Assembly: GCA_002162825.1 (NCBI GenBank)
Contig: MAAU01000085.1
Coordinates: 1-47,139, forward strand
Source: Gammaproteobacteria bacterium 54_18_T64
Lineage (GTDB): Bacteria > Pseudomonadota > Gammaproteobacteria > Pseudomonadales > Porticoccaceae
Length of the DNA stretch: 47,139 nt
Direction: 5' to 3'
The notes below the pieces were generated by a model. That model was given only the letters and a program-made list of their open reading frames with translations. It was not told where the DNA came from and did not search any database. Position numbers and translations under genes: made by a program. How positions within the stretch are numbered: the stretch's first letter is position 1; each line of letters starts with the position of its first letter. This document shows positions 10,063 to 16,390 of the stretch, piece by piece.

Positions 10063-10578
10063 ATGCCAAGTTCCGTTGAAATTGCACCCGGTCGCTATCG
10101 CGAATCTTACGGTCGCTACCTGGAAGACTTTAAGGTCGGCGACATTTACGAGCACCGCCCCGGCCGCACCATTACCGAAACCGACAACACCTGGTTCACC
10201 CTGCTCACCATGAACCAGCACCCCCTGCATTTCGACAAGGAATACGCCAAGCACAGCGAATTCGGCAAAATACTGGTCAACAGCACCATGACCCTGTCGA
10301 TGGTCGCCGGCATGAGCGTCTCCGATGTCAGCCAGAAAACCATCGCCAATTTGGGCTGGGACAAAATTAAAATGCCGGCGCCAGTTTTTGTCGGCGACAC
10401 CATTTATGCCGAGTCTGAAGTGTTGGAGATTCGCGAGTCAAAAAGCCGCCCCACCGCTGGCATTGTCACCGTCAGAACTCTGGGCAAAAACCAGGACGAC
10501 GTAGTCATTATGGACTTCGTACGCTCCATGCTGATCCCCAAAACCGGCCACGCCGTGGACGACAAAGCCAACTACTAG
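10063..10578 (+). CDS. MaoC-like hotdog-fold acyl-CoA hydratase/dehydratase
   Basis: The single-domain 171-residue MaoC-family protein probably hydrates an enoyl-CoA or dehydrates a 3-hydroxyacyl-CoA in the cytoplasm; the substrate is unknown. Family features are LEDFKVGDIYEHRPGRTITE near the start, FTLLTMNQHPLHFD at residues 45-58, and a PVFVGDTIYAESEVL strand followed by VRTLGKNQ. In (R)-specific hydratases the active site is Asp-x4-His. Here the His is kept (His56) but the Asp position is Asn51. The ATG follows AAGGAG with 8-bp spacing. The next gene is an acyl-CoA dehydrogenase, so a role in fatty-acid or branched acyl-CoA breakdown is likely. Mesaconyl-CoA-hydratase-like activity is an alternative I cannot exclude. 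Confidence 0.85.
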   Translation: MPSSVEIAPGRYRESYGRYLEDFKVGDIYEHRPGRTITETDNTWFTLLTMNQHPLHFDKEYAKHSEFGKILVNSTMTLSMVAGMSVSDVSQKTIANLGWDKIKMPAPVFVGDTIYAESEVLEIRESKSRPTAGIVTVRTLGKNQDDVVIMDFVRSMLIPKTGHAVDDKANY

Positions 10579-10587
10579 CTCCAGCAC

Positions 10588-10631
10588 GGCCAGCTGTTTG
10601 CTGGCCAAGTTCACATTCCTGCGTTTGCAGG
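10588..10631 (+). other. Two tandem hairpins between the MaoC and acyl-CoA dehydrogenase genes
   Basis: GGCCAGC-TGTTT-GCTGGCC (10588-10606) is a perfect 7-bp stem. It is followed by CCTGC-GTTT-GCAGG (10618-10631), a 5-bp stem. Neither has a T run after it, so a standard intrinsic terminator is doubtful. A transcript-stabilising or partially terminating role between the two genes is possible. Confidence 0.45.
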
Positions 10632-10735
10632 TGCGGCCCGAACAATGTCGGCAATACCCCTCCCGCCTCCTACCTATAAGCTGAGCTCACGGTAGTTCTG
10701 GCCTCCCACACAACATCTGCAAGGCGAGAAACCCC

Positions 10736-11881
10736 ATGTCAAATGAAGAAGAAACGCTCATCCTCGACAGCGTCAACCGCTGGTTGCAACGCGATGTCGC
10801 CCCCTATGCCCACGATCTAGAACAGGCCGACGAATACCCCCACGCGATGGTCGAGCAAATGAAGGAACTGGGGCTATTTGGCGCCACCATTGATCCGCAG
10901 TACGGTGGCCTGGGTCTCAGCGCCTCCACCTATTCAAAAATCGTTGCCGCCGTGGCCGAGGTGTGGATGTCCCTATCGGGCATTTTTAACTCTCACCTGA
11001 TTATGGCGCGCTGCGTACAGAGCTTCGGCACCGAAGAGCAAAAGCAGAAATACCTGCCCCGCTTTGCCACGGGTGAGCTGCGCGGTGGCATTGGTCTCAC
11101 CGAACCCGACGCCGGTACCGATCTACAGGGCATTCGCTGTACCGCCAAAAAAGACGGTGACTATTATGTGGTCAACGGCTCAAAAGCCTGGATCACCAAC
11201 TCCATTGAAGGCAGTGTCATTGGCCTACTGGTGAAAACCGACCCCAACGCCACCCCACCCCGCAAGGGGATGAGCATGTTTATCGCCGAAAATGGCGAGG
11301 GCTTTAATGTCAGTAAAAAGCTGAAAAAACTCGGCTATAAGGGTATCGATACCGCAGATATCAGTTTCGACAACTACCGCGTACATAAAGACTGTCTGAT
11401 TGGCGGCGTTGAAGGCCGTGGCTTTTACAATGCCGTGGGCGGCCTCGAGCTGGGTCGCATCAACGTAGCCGCCCGTGGTGTCGGCGTCGCCACCGCCGCA
11501 TTAAAACAGGCCACCGCCTACGCTCAGCAACGCAAGACCTTTGGCAAGCCCATTTGCGAGCACCAGGCCATCCAGCTGAAACTCGGCGAAATGGCCACCC
11601 GCACCGAAGCGGCTCGTCTACTCTTAGAACAGGCAGCCAAAGCCTTCGATAGCGGCGAGCGCTGCGACATGGAAGCCGGCATGGCCAAGTACTTCGCCAC
11701 CGAGGCAGCGGCGAAAAATGCCGACGAAAACCTGCGTATTCACGGTGCCTTCGGCTATTCCTGTGAAGCCGATGTCGAGCGCCTCTACCGCGATGCACCG
11801 CTAATGATTATTGGCGAGGGCACCAACGAAATGCAGCGTATTATTATTTCGCGCCAGCTGATCGAGCGCAATCCCATCTAG
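10736..11881 (+). CDS. Acyl-CoA dehydrogenase
   Basis: This FAD flavoenzyme should introduce the alpha,beta double bond into an acyl-CoA and pass electrons to ETF. The 381-residue length is normal. Family marks are the FAD/acyl-binding stretch GGIGLTEPDAGTDLQGIRC, then VVNGSKAWITNS, KKLGYKGIDTADISFDN, AYAQQRKTFGKPICEHQAIQ, and the C-terminal IIGEGTNEMQR. That last motif holds the usual catalytic base Glu, about residue 361. The ATG is preceded by AAGGCGAG. Chain-length or branched-chain preference cannot be read from sequence. With the MaoC-type hydratase 158 bp upstream and a hydrolase pseudogene downstream, it looks like a small accessory acyl-CoA catabolic group. Confidence 0.94.
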   Translation: MSNEEETLILDSVNRWLQRDVAPYAHDLEQADEYPHAMVEQMKELGLFGATIDPQYGGLGLSASTYSKIVAAVAEVWMSLSGIFNSHLIMARCVQSFGTEEQKQKYLPRFATGELRGGIGLTEPDAGTDLQGIRCTAKKDGDYYVVNGSKAWITNSIEGSVIGLLVKTDPNATPPRKGMSMFIAENGEGFNVSKKLKKLGYKGIDTADISFDNYRVHKDCLIGGVEGRGFYNAVGGLELGRINVAARGVGVATAALKQATAYAQQRKTFGKPICEHQAIQLKLGEMATRTEAARLLLEQAAKAFDSGERCDMEAGMAKYFATEAAAKNADENLRIHGAFGYSCEADVERLYRDAPLMIIGEGTNEMQRIIISRQLIERNPI

Positions 11882-11928
11882 CTACTTTTGCCTGCCTTTG
11901 TGGCACCTTAAACTCTTGTACTTATAAA

Positions 11929-11934
11929 TATAAT
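11929..11934 (+). promoter_or_regulatory. Possible -10 box before the MBL-fold pseudogene
   Basis: TATAAT lies 20 bp before the GTG start in an AT-rich stretch. At 17-bp spacing the -35 position reads CCTTAA, which is poor. AGGAG (11944-11948) six bases before the GTG is a good ribosome binding site. Confidence 0.35.
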
Positions 11935-11954
11935 AAGAAATACAGGAGCTTAAG

Positions 11955-12803
11955 GTGGGCAAACGCTATTACGAAGAACTCAGTTGGCAAATTGGTGTTG
12001 CATCCATCACCCGCCTGGTTGAAGTGGTACTTAAATCACCTGCCGAAACCCTGGCACACTACGCCAGCTGGCTAAAATCCAATTTCATCGATGCTAACGA
12101 TCAACTACTGATTAGTATTCACGCTTTCCTAATTCGCTCCGGCGGGCTCAATATTATTGTCGACACCTGCTCGGGCAATGGCAAAAAACTACCGCTATTT
12201 TAAGAGTGGAACAACCTCAATACGTCCTTCCTCGAAAACATGACGGCCCTGGGCTTTGCCCCAGAAAACATCGGCCGCGTGCTGTGTACCCACTTGCACT
12301 TCGACCATGTGGGCTGGAATACCCAAAAGATCGGCAACGAGTGGCTACCCACCTTTCCCAATGCCCGCTATTTATTTGGCGCCACCGAGTGGAAATTCCG
12401 GATGGACGAGGAGGACCACTTCGACACCGGCTGTCGCGAGCAAGCCGTACTGCCCATCCTCGATGCTGGGCTGGCCGACCTGGTGGAGTCTAACCACGTC
12501 ATCAACGAGGAAATCAGCCTCATCCCCACCCCCGGCCACACCCCCGGCCACGTCAGTATTCACATCAGTTCAAAGGGGGAACGAGCCATCATCACCGGCG
12601 ATATGTTCCACCACCCCTGCCAAATGGCCAAACCCGGCCTACTGGATATCGGTGATGTCGAGCACGATAGGGCCGAGCAGACGCGCATTAAATTTATGCA
12701 GGACTATGCCGATGGGCCGGTGCTGATTTTGGGCACCCATTTTGCGACACCGACTGCGGGTAAAATCATCAGCGATGGTGATGGGTATAAATTCGAAAGG
12801 TAG
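11955..12803 (+). pseudogene. MBL-fold metallo-hydrolase, interrupted by an in-frame TAA
   Basis: The frame starts at GTG 11955 behind a good AGGAG. It runs MGKRYYEELSWQIGVASITR... to ...GKKLPLF, then hits TAA at 12201-12203. The same frame continues without any shift: EWNNLNTSFLENMTALGFAP, then the zinc-binding signature THLHFDHVGW (HxHxDH), PGHTPGHVSIHI, TGDMFHHPCQ and GTHFATPTAG. All metal-ligand motifs of the metallo-beta-lactamase fold are therefore intact downstream. Read through, the protein would have 282 residues, typical of the family. The upstream 82 codons match the family N-terminus (KSNFIDANDQLLISIHAFLI, then IIVDTCSGNGK). A restart at ATG 12240 has no ribosome binding site and would lack the first beta-strands. 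A recent nonsense mutation or a sequencing error are the simplest explanations. Confidence 0.85.
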
Positions 12804-12847
12804 GTACTGTATTAGCCTGAGCTCGCCTGCCCCCAACTCTTCCTGGC

Positions 12848-12889
12848 AAAATAAAGCCCCAGTTAAAATGAACACTGGGGCTTTATTTT
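12848..12889. terminator. Bidirectional intrinsic terminator
   Basis: Perfect 16-bp arms, 12848-12863 and 12874-12889, surround a 10-nt loop. The core is AAAGCCCCAGT / ACTGGGGCTTT, and the arm ends supply a T run in both directions. It separates the convergent MBL-fold pseudogene (plus) and the transposase gene (minus). Confidence 0.9.
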
Positions 12890-12903
12890 CTCGGGTCAAC
12901 GCT

Positions 12904-12940
12904 TTTTAAAGGGGACGCTTTTAAAGGGGACGCTACCCTT
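12904..12940. repeat. Tandem 15-bp repeat at the 3' end of the transposase gene
   Basis: TTTTAAAGGGGACGC occurs twice head-to-tail (12904-12918 and 12919-12933). The second copy continues into TACCCTT, giving the hairpin AAAGGG-GACGCTA-CCCTTT. The stop codon of the transposase (TAG, 12935-12933) lies inside the second copy. The same motif, inverted, lies at 13629-13678 on the other side of the gene. Confidence 0.9.
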
Positions 12941-13601
12941 TTTTAGGCCGCCCTTGCGCCCTGTACCTGAGCGACTTGCCAGCCAGGGCCTCAAGTCCGG
13001 CAAGAAAGCCCTCGCCACCGCAGGGCAGGCCTTTCTCAACATGCCTTCGTAACAACACCACGTTTGCTTCTGCTTCTGGCACCGCAAGCCACCTCGCCCA
13101 CTCACTGCCCGGCAATGTGCGCAATGCCCGGGGTGGTTTCGCCAAAAACGAGCAGACCTTCAAACCACAACGGCTAGCCGCACTCGACCACGGGTAGGCC
13201 TCAGCTTGTGCCAACATACCTGCCTCGACCGGATTTCTTTCCACATAGCGAATCGCCGAACAGGTATAAGCATCGTCCAATGCCGATGAAAAAAAGCGGT
13301 CCTGCCATAAATGCCCGCGCCAACTTTTTGCTTTGTTGATATGTTGCGCATAACGCATATGAAGAGGCTTCAATACATTCTGCAGGCCATCTTCATCATG
13401 AGGTGTTAGCACCAAATGGACATGGTTTGTCATCAGACAATACGCCAGCACATCCACATCGAATTTCTGGCAATAATGCGCCAGCCACTCTAGGTAAACA
13501 GACCGATCACCATCTTCAAAAAAGACATCTTCACGCCGGTTACCCCGCTGCGTAATGTGATGCGGGATACCAGCGAATACGTTTCTGGCTACTCTTGGCA
13601 T
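12933..13601 (-). CDS. REP-associated tyrosine transposase (RAYT, Y1/IS200-like)
   Basis: This 222-residue single-strand DNA transposase relative belongs to the IS200/IS605-like Y1 superfamily, of the type that mobilises REP/BIME palindromes. Signatures are GIPHHITQRGNRRE near the N-terminus, the HUH metal site NHVHLVL (His60, His62), the RGHLWQDRFFSS block, and AYTCSAIRYVERNPVEAGM with the probable catalytic tyrosine Tyr112. The ATG at 13601 is preceded by AGGAAG. The gene is intact and framed by inverted pairs of hairpin repeats, as expected of a RAYT with its own REP-like sequences. No second ORF (TnpB) accompanies it. Whether it still moves the flanking repeats is unknown. Confidence 0.92.
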   Translation of the reverse strand: MPRVARNVFAGIPHHITQRGNRREDVFFEDGDRSVYLEWLAHYCQKFDVDVLAYCLMTNHVHLVLTPHDEDGLQNVLKPLHMRYAQHINKAKSWRGHLWQDRFFSSALDDAYTCSAIRYVERNPVEAGMLAQAEAYPWSSAASRCGLKVCSFLAKPPRALRTLPGSEWARWLAVPEAEANVVLLRRHVEKGLPCGGEGFLAGLEALAGKSLRYRAQGRPKKG

Positions 13602-13628
13602 AAAGAACTTCCTATCGCATGGTAGATT

Positions 13629-13678
13629 TAAAGGGTAACGTCCCCTTTAACCCTAAAGGGTAACGTCCCCTTTAACCC
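13629..13678. repeat. Tandem 25-bp hairpin repeat upstream of the transposase gene
   Basis: Two exact consecutive copies (13629-13653 and 13654-13678) of a unit that begins TAAAGGGTAACGTCCCCTTT and ends AACCC. Each contains AAAGGG-TAACGTC-CCCTTT, a 6-bp stem. Read on the minus strand the motif is TTAAAGGGGACGTTACCC, matching the repeat at 12904-12940 with C/T variation. The transposase gene thus sits between inverted doublets, a BIME-like layout. Confidence 0.9.
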
Positions 13679-13688
13679 ATTTTAGACG

Positions 13689-13718
13689 TAATTAAATCTA
13701 GTCTGACCCCATTTCTTT
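13689..13718 (+). repeat. 30-bp direct repeat, copy A
   Basis: The 30-bp unit contains AAATC[T/G]AGTCTGACCCC followed by ATTTCTTT. Copy B at 13791-13820 differs at one base, and a degenerate third copy lies at 13831-13852. The copies flank the pilin terminator. The GTCTGACCCC core is a kind of sequence I associate with intergenic dispersed repeats near RAYT genes; that link is from memory. Confidence 0.85.
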
Positions 13719-13741
13719 CGCCCCAATTCTTAATCCCATAA

Positions 13742-13771
13742 AAGAAGCCCCGGCGTTAGCCAGGGCTTCTT
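13742..13771 (-). terminator. Intrinsic terminator of the pilin gene
   Basis: The arms AAGAAGCCC-C-GGC (13742-13754) and GCC-A-GGGCTTCTT (13759-13771) form a 13-position stem with one mismatch and a GTTA loop. On the minus strand it is followed by TTTT (13743-13740). It lies about 85 bp beyond the pilin stop codon, so it should end the pilin transcript. Confidence 0.85.
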
Positions 13772-13790
13772 AGATAAAACGGGGTGAGCT

Positions 13791-13820
13791 TAATTAAATC
13801 GAGTCTGACCCCATTTCTTT
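13791..13820 (+). repeat. 30-bp direct repeat, copy B
   Basis: This copy matches copy A (13689-13718) at 29 of 30 positions; the variable base is G here and T there. The start-to-start distance is 102 bp, and the terminator hairpin of the pilin gene lies in between. Confidence 0.85.
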
Positions 13821-13830
13821 TTCTGGTTCA

Positions 13831-13852
13831 ATTCGAATACAACCCCATTTCT
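13831..13852 (+). repeat. Degenerate third copy of the direct repeat
   Basis: ATTCGAATACAACCCCATTT plus CT aligns with the AAATCGAGTCTGACCCCATTT core of copies A and B at about 16-17 of 22 positions. It ends five bases before the last base of the pilin stop codon, so the repeat array abuts the gene. Confidence 0.5.
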
Positions 13853-13856
13853 CCAC

Positions 13857-14279
13857 TTATCTGCATGAACCAGGAGCCCATTCTGTAGTCCCAACAGCTG
13901 CACACGTCCAGCCTTCAATAACAGCCACACTAGCTAAAGGTGCTGGAGTTAGTGTTATTGATAATCCCGCAACATCTCCATCTCCTACCGCTGTAATGAT
14001 GCCTGTAGCACCAACCGTCATGGCAGACACATACTGTGTTGGGATGAACCCATCACCACAAGTTGTGAAATCAGCCGCTGTCCTATCAGGTGAACCTTGA
14101 TTAATTTCCGAAACGCAGGTGCGAGCACCACTAGCAGCCAATACTATTTCTGACGCCTTCGCCCGATTGACATAATCTTGATAGGCCGGTAACGCTACCG
14201 CTGCCAAAATACCGATAATCGCAATCACGATCATCAGTTCGATGAGTGTAAAACCTTGTTGATTGGCTTGTTTTTTCAT
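13857..14279 (-). CDS. pilA: Type IV major pilin (PilA/PilE-like)
   Basis: This is the structural subunit of type IV pili. The 140-residue prepilin has a nine-residue leader MKKQANQQG, with the prepilin-peptidase site [13 protein letters not shown]. Glu5 of the mature chain is present, as is the long N-terminal helix [18 protein letters not shown]. The globular part contains four cysteines, including a C-terminal pair (WTC...GSC) typical of the D-region disulfide loop. The ATG follows AGGAG. It is divergent from pilBCD, which supply the assembly ATPase, platform protein and peptidase. The sequence 50-80 bp upstream contains a sigma54-like promoter, as for Pseudomonas pilA. A minor pilin is possible, but position and size favour the major one. 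Confidence 0.92.
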   Translation of the reverse strand: MKKQANQQGFTLIELMIVIAIIGILAAVALPAYQDYVNRAKASEIVLAASGARTCVSEINQGSPDRTAADFTTCGDGFIPTQYVSAMTVGATGIITAVGDGDVAGLSITLTPAPLASVAVIEGWTCAAVGTTEWAPGSCR

Positions 14280-14339
14280 GGTGTAACTCCTAGATTAGAC
14301 ATTAAAAATTTAGGGGAACGCTTTACTCCCCATGGTTAA

Positions 14340-14356
14340 TACATATGCCGTGCCAA
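14340..14356 (-). promoter_or_regulatory. Candidate sigma54 promoter of pilA
   Basis: On the minus strand TTGGCACG (14356-14349) is a perfect -24 element. The -12 element at the right spacing reads ATGTA instead of TTGCW, keeping the G but not the C. The implied start near 14328 gives a leader of about 50 nt. Pseudomonas pilA is RpoN/PilR dependent, so the location fits, but the imperfect -12 lowers confidence. Confidence 0.5.
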
Positions 14357-14441
14357 GTTTTATTTTTCTTTAAATTTCAATATGTTATCTAAAAAACAAG
14401 CACTTAAAGCAAATCATTCATCCCTTCATGGTGACAACAAA

Positions 14442-14484
14442 CAGCAGTCGCTGACAAAAAATGTCAGCGACTGCTGAATTTTTT
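14442..14484 (+). terminator. Orphan intrinsic terminator between pilA and pilB
   Basis: CAGCAGTCGCTGACA (14442-14456) and TGTCAGCGACTGCTG (14462-14476) form a perfect 15-bp stem with an AAAAA loop, followed by AATTTTTT (14477-14484). The T run is on the plus-strand side. No plus-strand gene precedes it, since the gene to its left (pilA) is read the other way. It may end a small untranslated RNA, or insulate pilB. Confidence 0.8.
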
Positions 14485-14566
14485 ATCCAGTGCTATTGCA
14501 CCAAAAACCACGCGGCCATTGTGAGACCTGCTCCCTTCCTAACCGAAAAACGCGAGCTACCCACTT

Positions 14567-14584
14567 GTAAAACCAAGGTTTTAC
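14567..14584. promoter_or_regulatory. Perfect 18-bp palindrome upstream of pilB
   Basis: GTAAAACC-AA-GGTTTTAC has perfect 8-bp arms. It lies about 40 bp upstream of the candidate -10 box of pilB, a position suited to an activator or repressor operator. No known consensus is recognised. Confidence 0.45.
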
Positions 14585-14621
14585 CATAAACTCCAAAGAT
14601 CAAAGGAATAACTCGCCCCTC

Positions 14622-14627
14622 TATATA
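14622..14627 (+). promoter_or_regulatory. Possible -10 box of pilB
   Basis: TATATA, 36 bp before the pilB ATG. The hexamer at a 17-bp spacing (ATCAAA) is a weak -35, which would suit a promoter needing an activator. Confidence 0.3.
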
Positions 14628-14662
14628 AGCCAGCCTCACCCATAAAAGGCCACAAGCCCGCA

Positions 14663-16387
14663 ATGAATGCCAGTAATAAAGCCCTGCACGGTCTCCCCAA
14701 GCGCCTGGTCAATGACGCCCTACTCGATGAAACGGCCGCAATTGAGGCCAGCAACGCCGCCACTCAGGCCAATGTGCCGCTGGCACAATACCTGGTCGAA
14801 CAGCAAATCCTCAGCGCTTACCAAGTCGCCAGCACTACAGCTCAGGAGTTTGGTGTGCCCCTGTTCGACCTTAACTGCCTCGACATCGACAGCTGCCCGA
14901 AAAAAATCGTCGATACCAAACTCTTACAAAAGCACCTGGCATTGCCTCTTTCACTGCGTGCAAACCGCCTGCAGATTGGCGTGGTCGACCCCACCAACCA
15001 TCACACGATAAATGATATCCGTTTTCAGGTCGGCACCTCTGTAGAAACCATCGTTGTTGAGTACGATAAATTAAAAACCGCCCTGGAAACTTATATCCAT
15101 GAAAATGAAGAGGATATTGGCGCCACTCTTGGCACTCTGGAGGATGCCCAGCTCGACTCCATTGAAGTTGATGTCACAGGAGGCGGCGATAACCAGGCCA
15201 TAACCGCGGATGAGGACGACGCGCCCATCGTACGCTTTGTCAACAAACTACTGCTCGACGCTATCAAGCGTGGCTCATCCGACATCCACTTTGAACCCTA
15301 TGAAATGAGCTACCGGGTGCGCTTTCGCACCGACGGCATTCTTGAAGAGGTCGCCAAGCCACCGGTAAACCTCAGCACTCGCCTTGCCGCGCGACTAAAG
15401 GTGATGTCGCGCATGGATATTTCCGAGCGGCGCATGCCGCAGGATGGCCGCATTAAAATGCGCCTGTCGGAGCGGCGAGCCATCGACTTTCGCGTCAACA
15501 GCTTGCCCACCCAGTACGGTGAAAAAATTGTACTGCGTATTCTCGACCCCACCAGTGCCCAGCTAGGCATCGATGCCCTGGGGTATGAAGAGGATCAAAA
15601 AGAAGCCTACCTTCGCAACCTGAATCAACCCCAGGGTATGATTCTCGTGACTGGGCCAACCGGCTCGGGGAAAACCGTGTCCCTGTATACCGGGTTAAAT
15701 ATTCTCAATACACCGGAGCGCAATCTGTCGACGGCGGAAGATCCCATTGAAATCAACCTCGAAGGCATCAATCAGGTCGGCATGAATGCCAAAGTAGGGC
15801 TAACTTTCTCCGAGGCCCTGCGAGCCTTTTTGCGTCAGGATCCGGATATTATTATGGTCGGTGAGATTCGCGACCTGGAAACCGCTGAAATATCCATCAA
15901 GGCGGCTCAAACCGGCCACCTGGTGCTATCGACCCTGCACACCAACAGTGCACCCGAAACATTGACCCGCTTACTTAATATGGGCGTACCGGCCTTTAAC
16001 GTGGCGACATCGGTCAGCTTGATTATTGCTCAGCGCCTGGCACGACGGCTCTGTAAATTTTGTAAGGTACCTGCCGGAGATATTCCAGAAAACATCCTCG
16101 TCGAAGAGGGCTTTGAAAACCTGAGTATTCCATTGGACGAAGTCGAACTCCACCAGGCCGTTGGCTGTAACAAATGCGCTAATGGTTATAAAGGGCGGGT
16201 GGGTATTTATGAAGTGCTTGAGGTATCGCCCGCAATATCAAAACTCATTATGGAGGGCGGCAATTCCCTGGAAATTGGCGAACAGGCCAAAAGGGAGGGC
16301 TTTAGAACCTTGCGCCAGTCGGCATTAAAGAAAACCGCAGAAGGTATCATTAGTCTAGAAGAGTGCAACCGAATCACACGAGACTAA
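14663..16387 (+). CDS. pilB: Type IV pilus assembly ATPase PilB
   Basis: PilB is the hexameric cytoplasmic ATPase that drives pilus extension through PilC. The 574-residue product has the N-terminal MshEN-type domain. It then shows APIVRFVNKLLLDAIKRGSS, Walker A GPTGSGKT (331-338), the Asp box and Walker B (FLRQDPDIIMVGEIRD), and the His box AQTGHLVLSTLHTNSA. The zinc-binding cysteines CKFCK...CNKCANGYKGR complete the set. The overall sequence is very close in layout to Pseudomonas PilB. It is the first gene of pilB-pilC-pilD-coaE-yacG; pilC starts 3 bp after its stop. Confidence 0.97.
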   Translation: MNASNKALHGLPKRLVNDALLDETAAIEASNAATQANVPLAQYLVEQQILSAYQVASTTAQEFGVPLFDLNCLDIDSCPKKIVDTKLLQKHLALPLSLRANRLQIGVVDPTNHHTINDIRFQVGTSVETIVVEYDKLKTALETYIHENEEDIGATLGTLEDAQLDSIEVDVTGGGDNQAITADEDDAPIVRFVNKLLLDAIKRGSSDIHFEPYEMSYRVRFRTDGILEEVAKPPVNLSTRLAARLKVMSRMDISERRMPQDGRIKMRLSERRAIDFRVNSLPTQYGEKIVLRILDPTSAQLGIDALGYEEDQKEAYLRNLNQPQGMILVTGPTGSGKTVSLYTGLNILNTPERNLSTAEDPIEINLEGINQVGMNAKVGLTFSEALRAFLRQDPDIIMVGEIRDLETAEISIKAAQTGHLVLSTLHTNSAPETLTRLLNMGVPAFNVATSVSLIIAQRLARRLCKFCKVPAGDIPENILVEEGFENLSIPLDEVELHQAVGCNKCANGYKGRVGIYEVLEVSPAISKLIMEGGNSLEIGEQAKREGFRTLRQSALKKTAEGIISLEECNRITRD

Positions 16388-16390
16388 AGC

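Larger units (their letters stand above)
14280..14662. other. Divergent pilA-pilB intergenic region
   Basis: The 383 bp contain no ORF of useful length and no tRNA that I can fold. From left to right they hold the pilA ribosome binding site, a sigma54-like promoter for pilA (14340-14356), an AT-rich stretch (about 14360-14410), a perfect terminator-type hairpin pointing to the right (14442-14484), an 18-bp palindrome (14567-14584) and a possible -10 box for pilB (14622-14627). Confidence 0.7.

Noticed and set aside
12206-12493. 95-codon frame inside the MBL-fold region
   Set aside because: Out of frame with the zinc-binding motifs; Arg/Pro-rich shadow. The in-frame continuation after the TAA explains the region better.
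11955-12803. Treating the two halves of the MBL-fold gene as two separate genes
   Set aside because: They are in the same frame and join into one normal-length family member; the second half has no ribosome binding site and no complete fold.
12904-13852. CRISPR array
   Set aside because: The repeats are tandem or few, lack regular unique spacers, and no cas gene is present.
14485-14662. A tRNA gene in the pilA-pilB gap, as found near pilin genes in some Pseudomonas
   Set aside because: No cloverleaf with T-loop GTTCRANYC or a plausible acceptor stem could be found on either strand.
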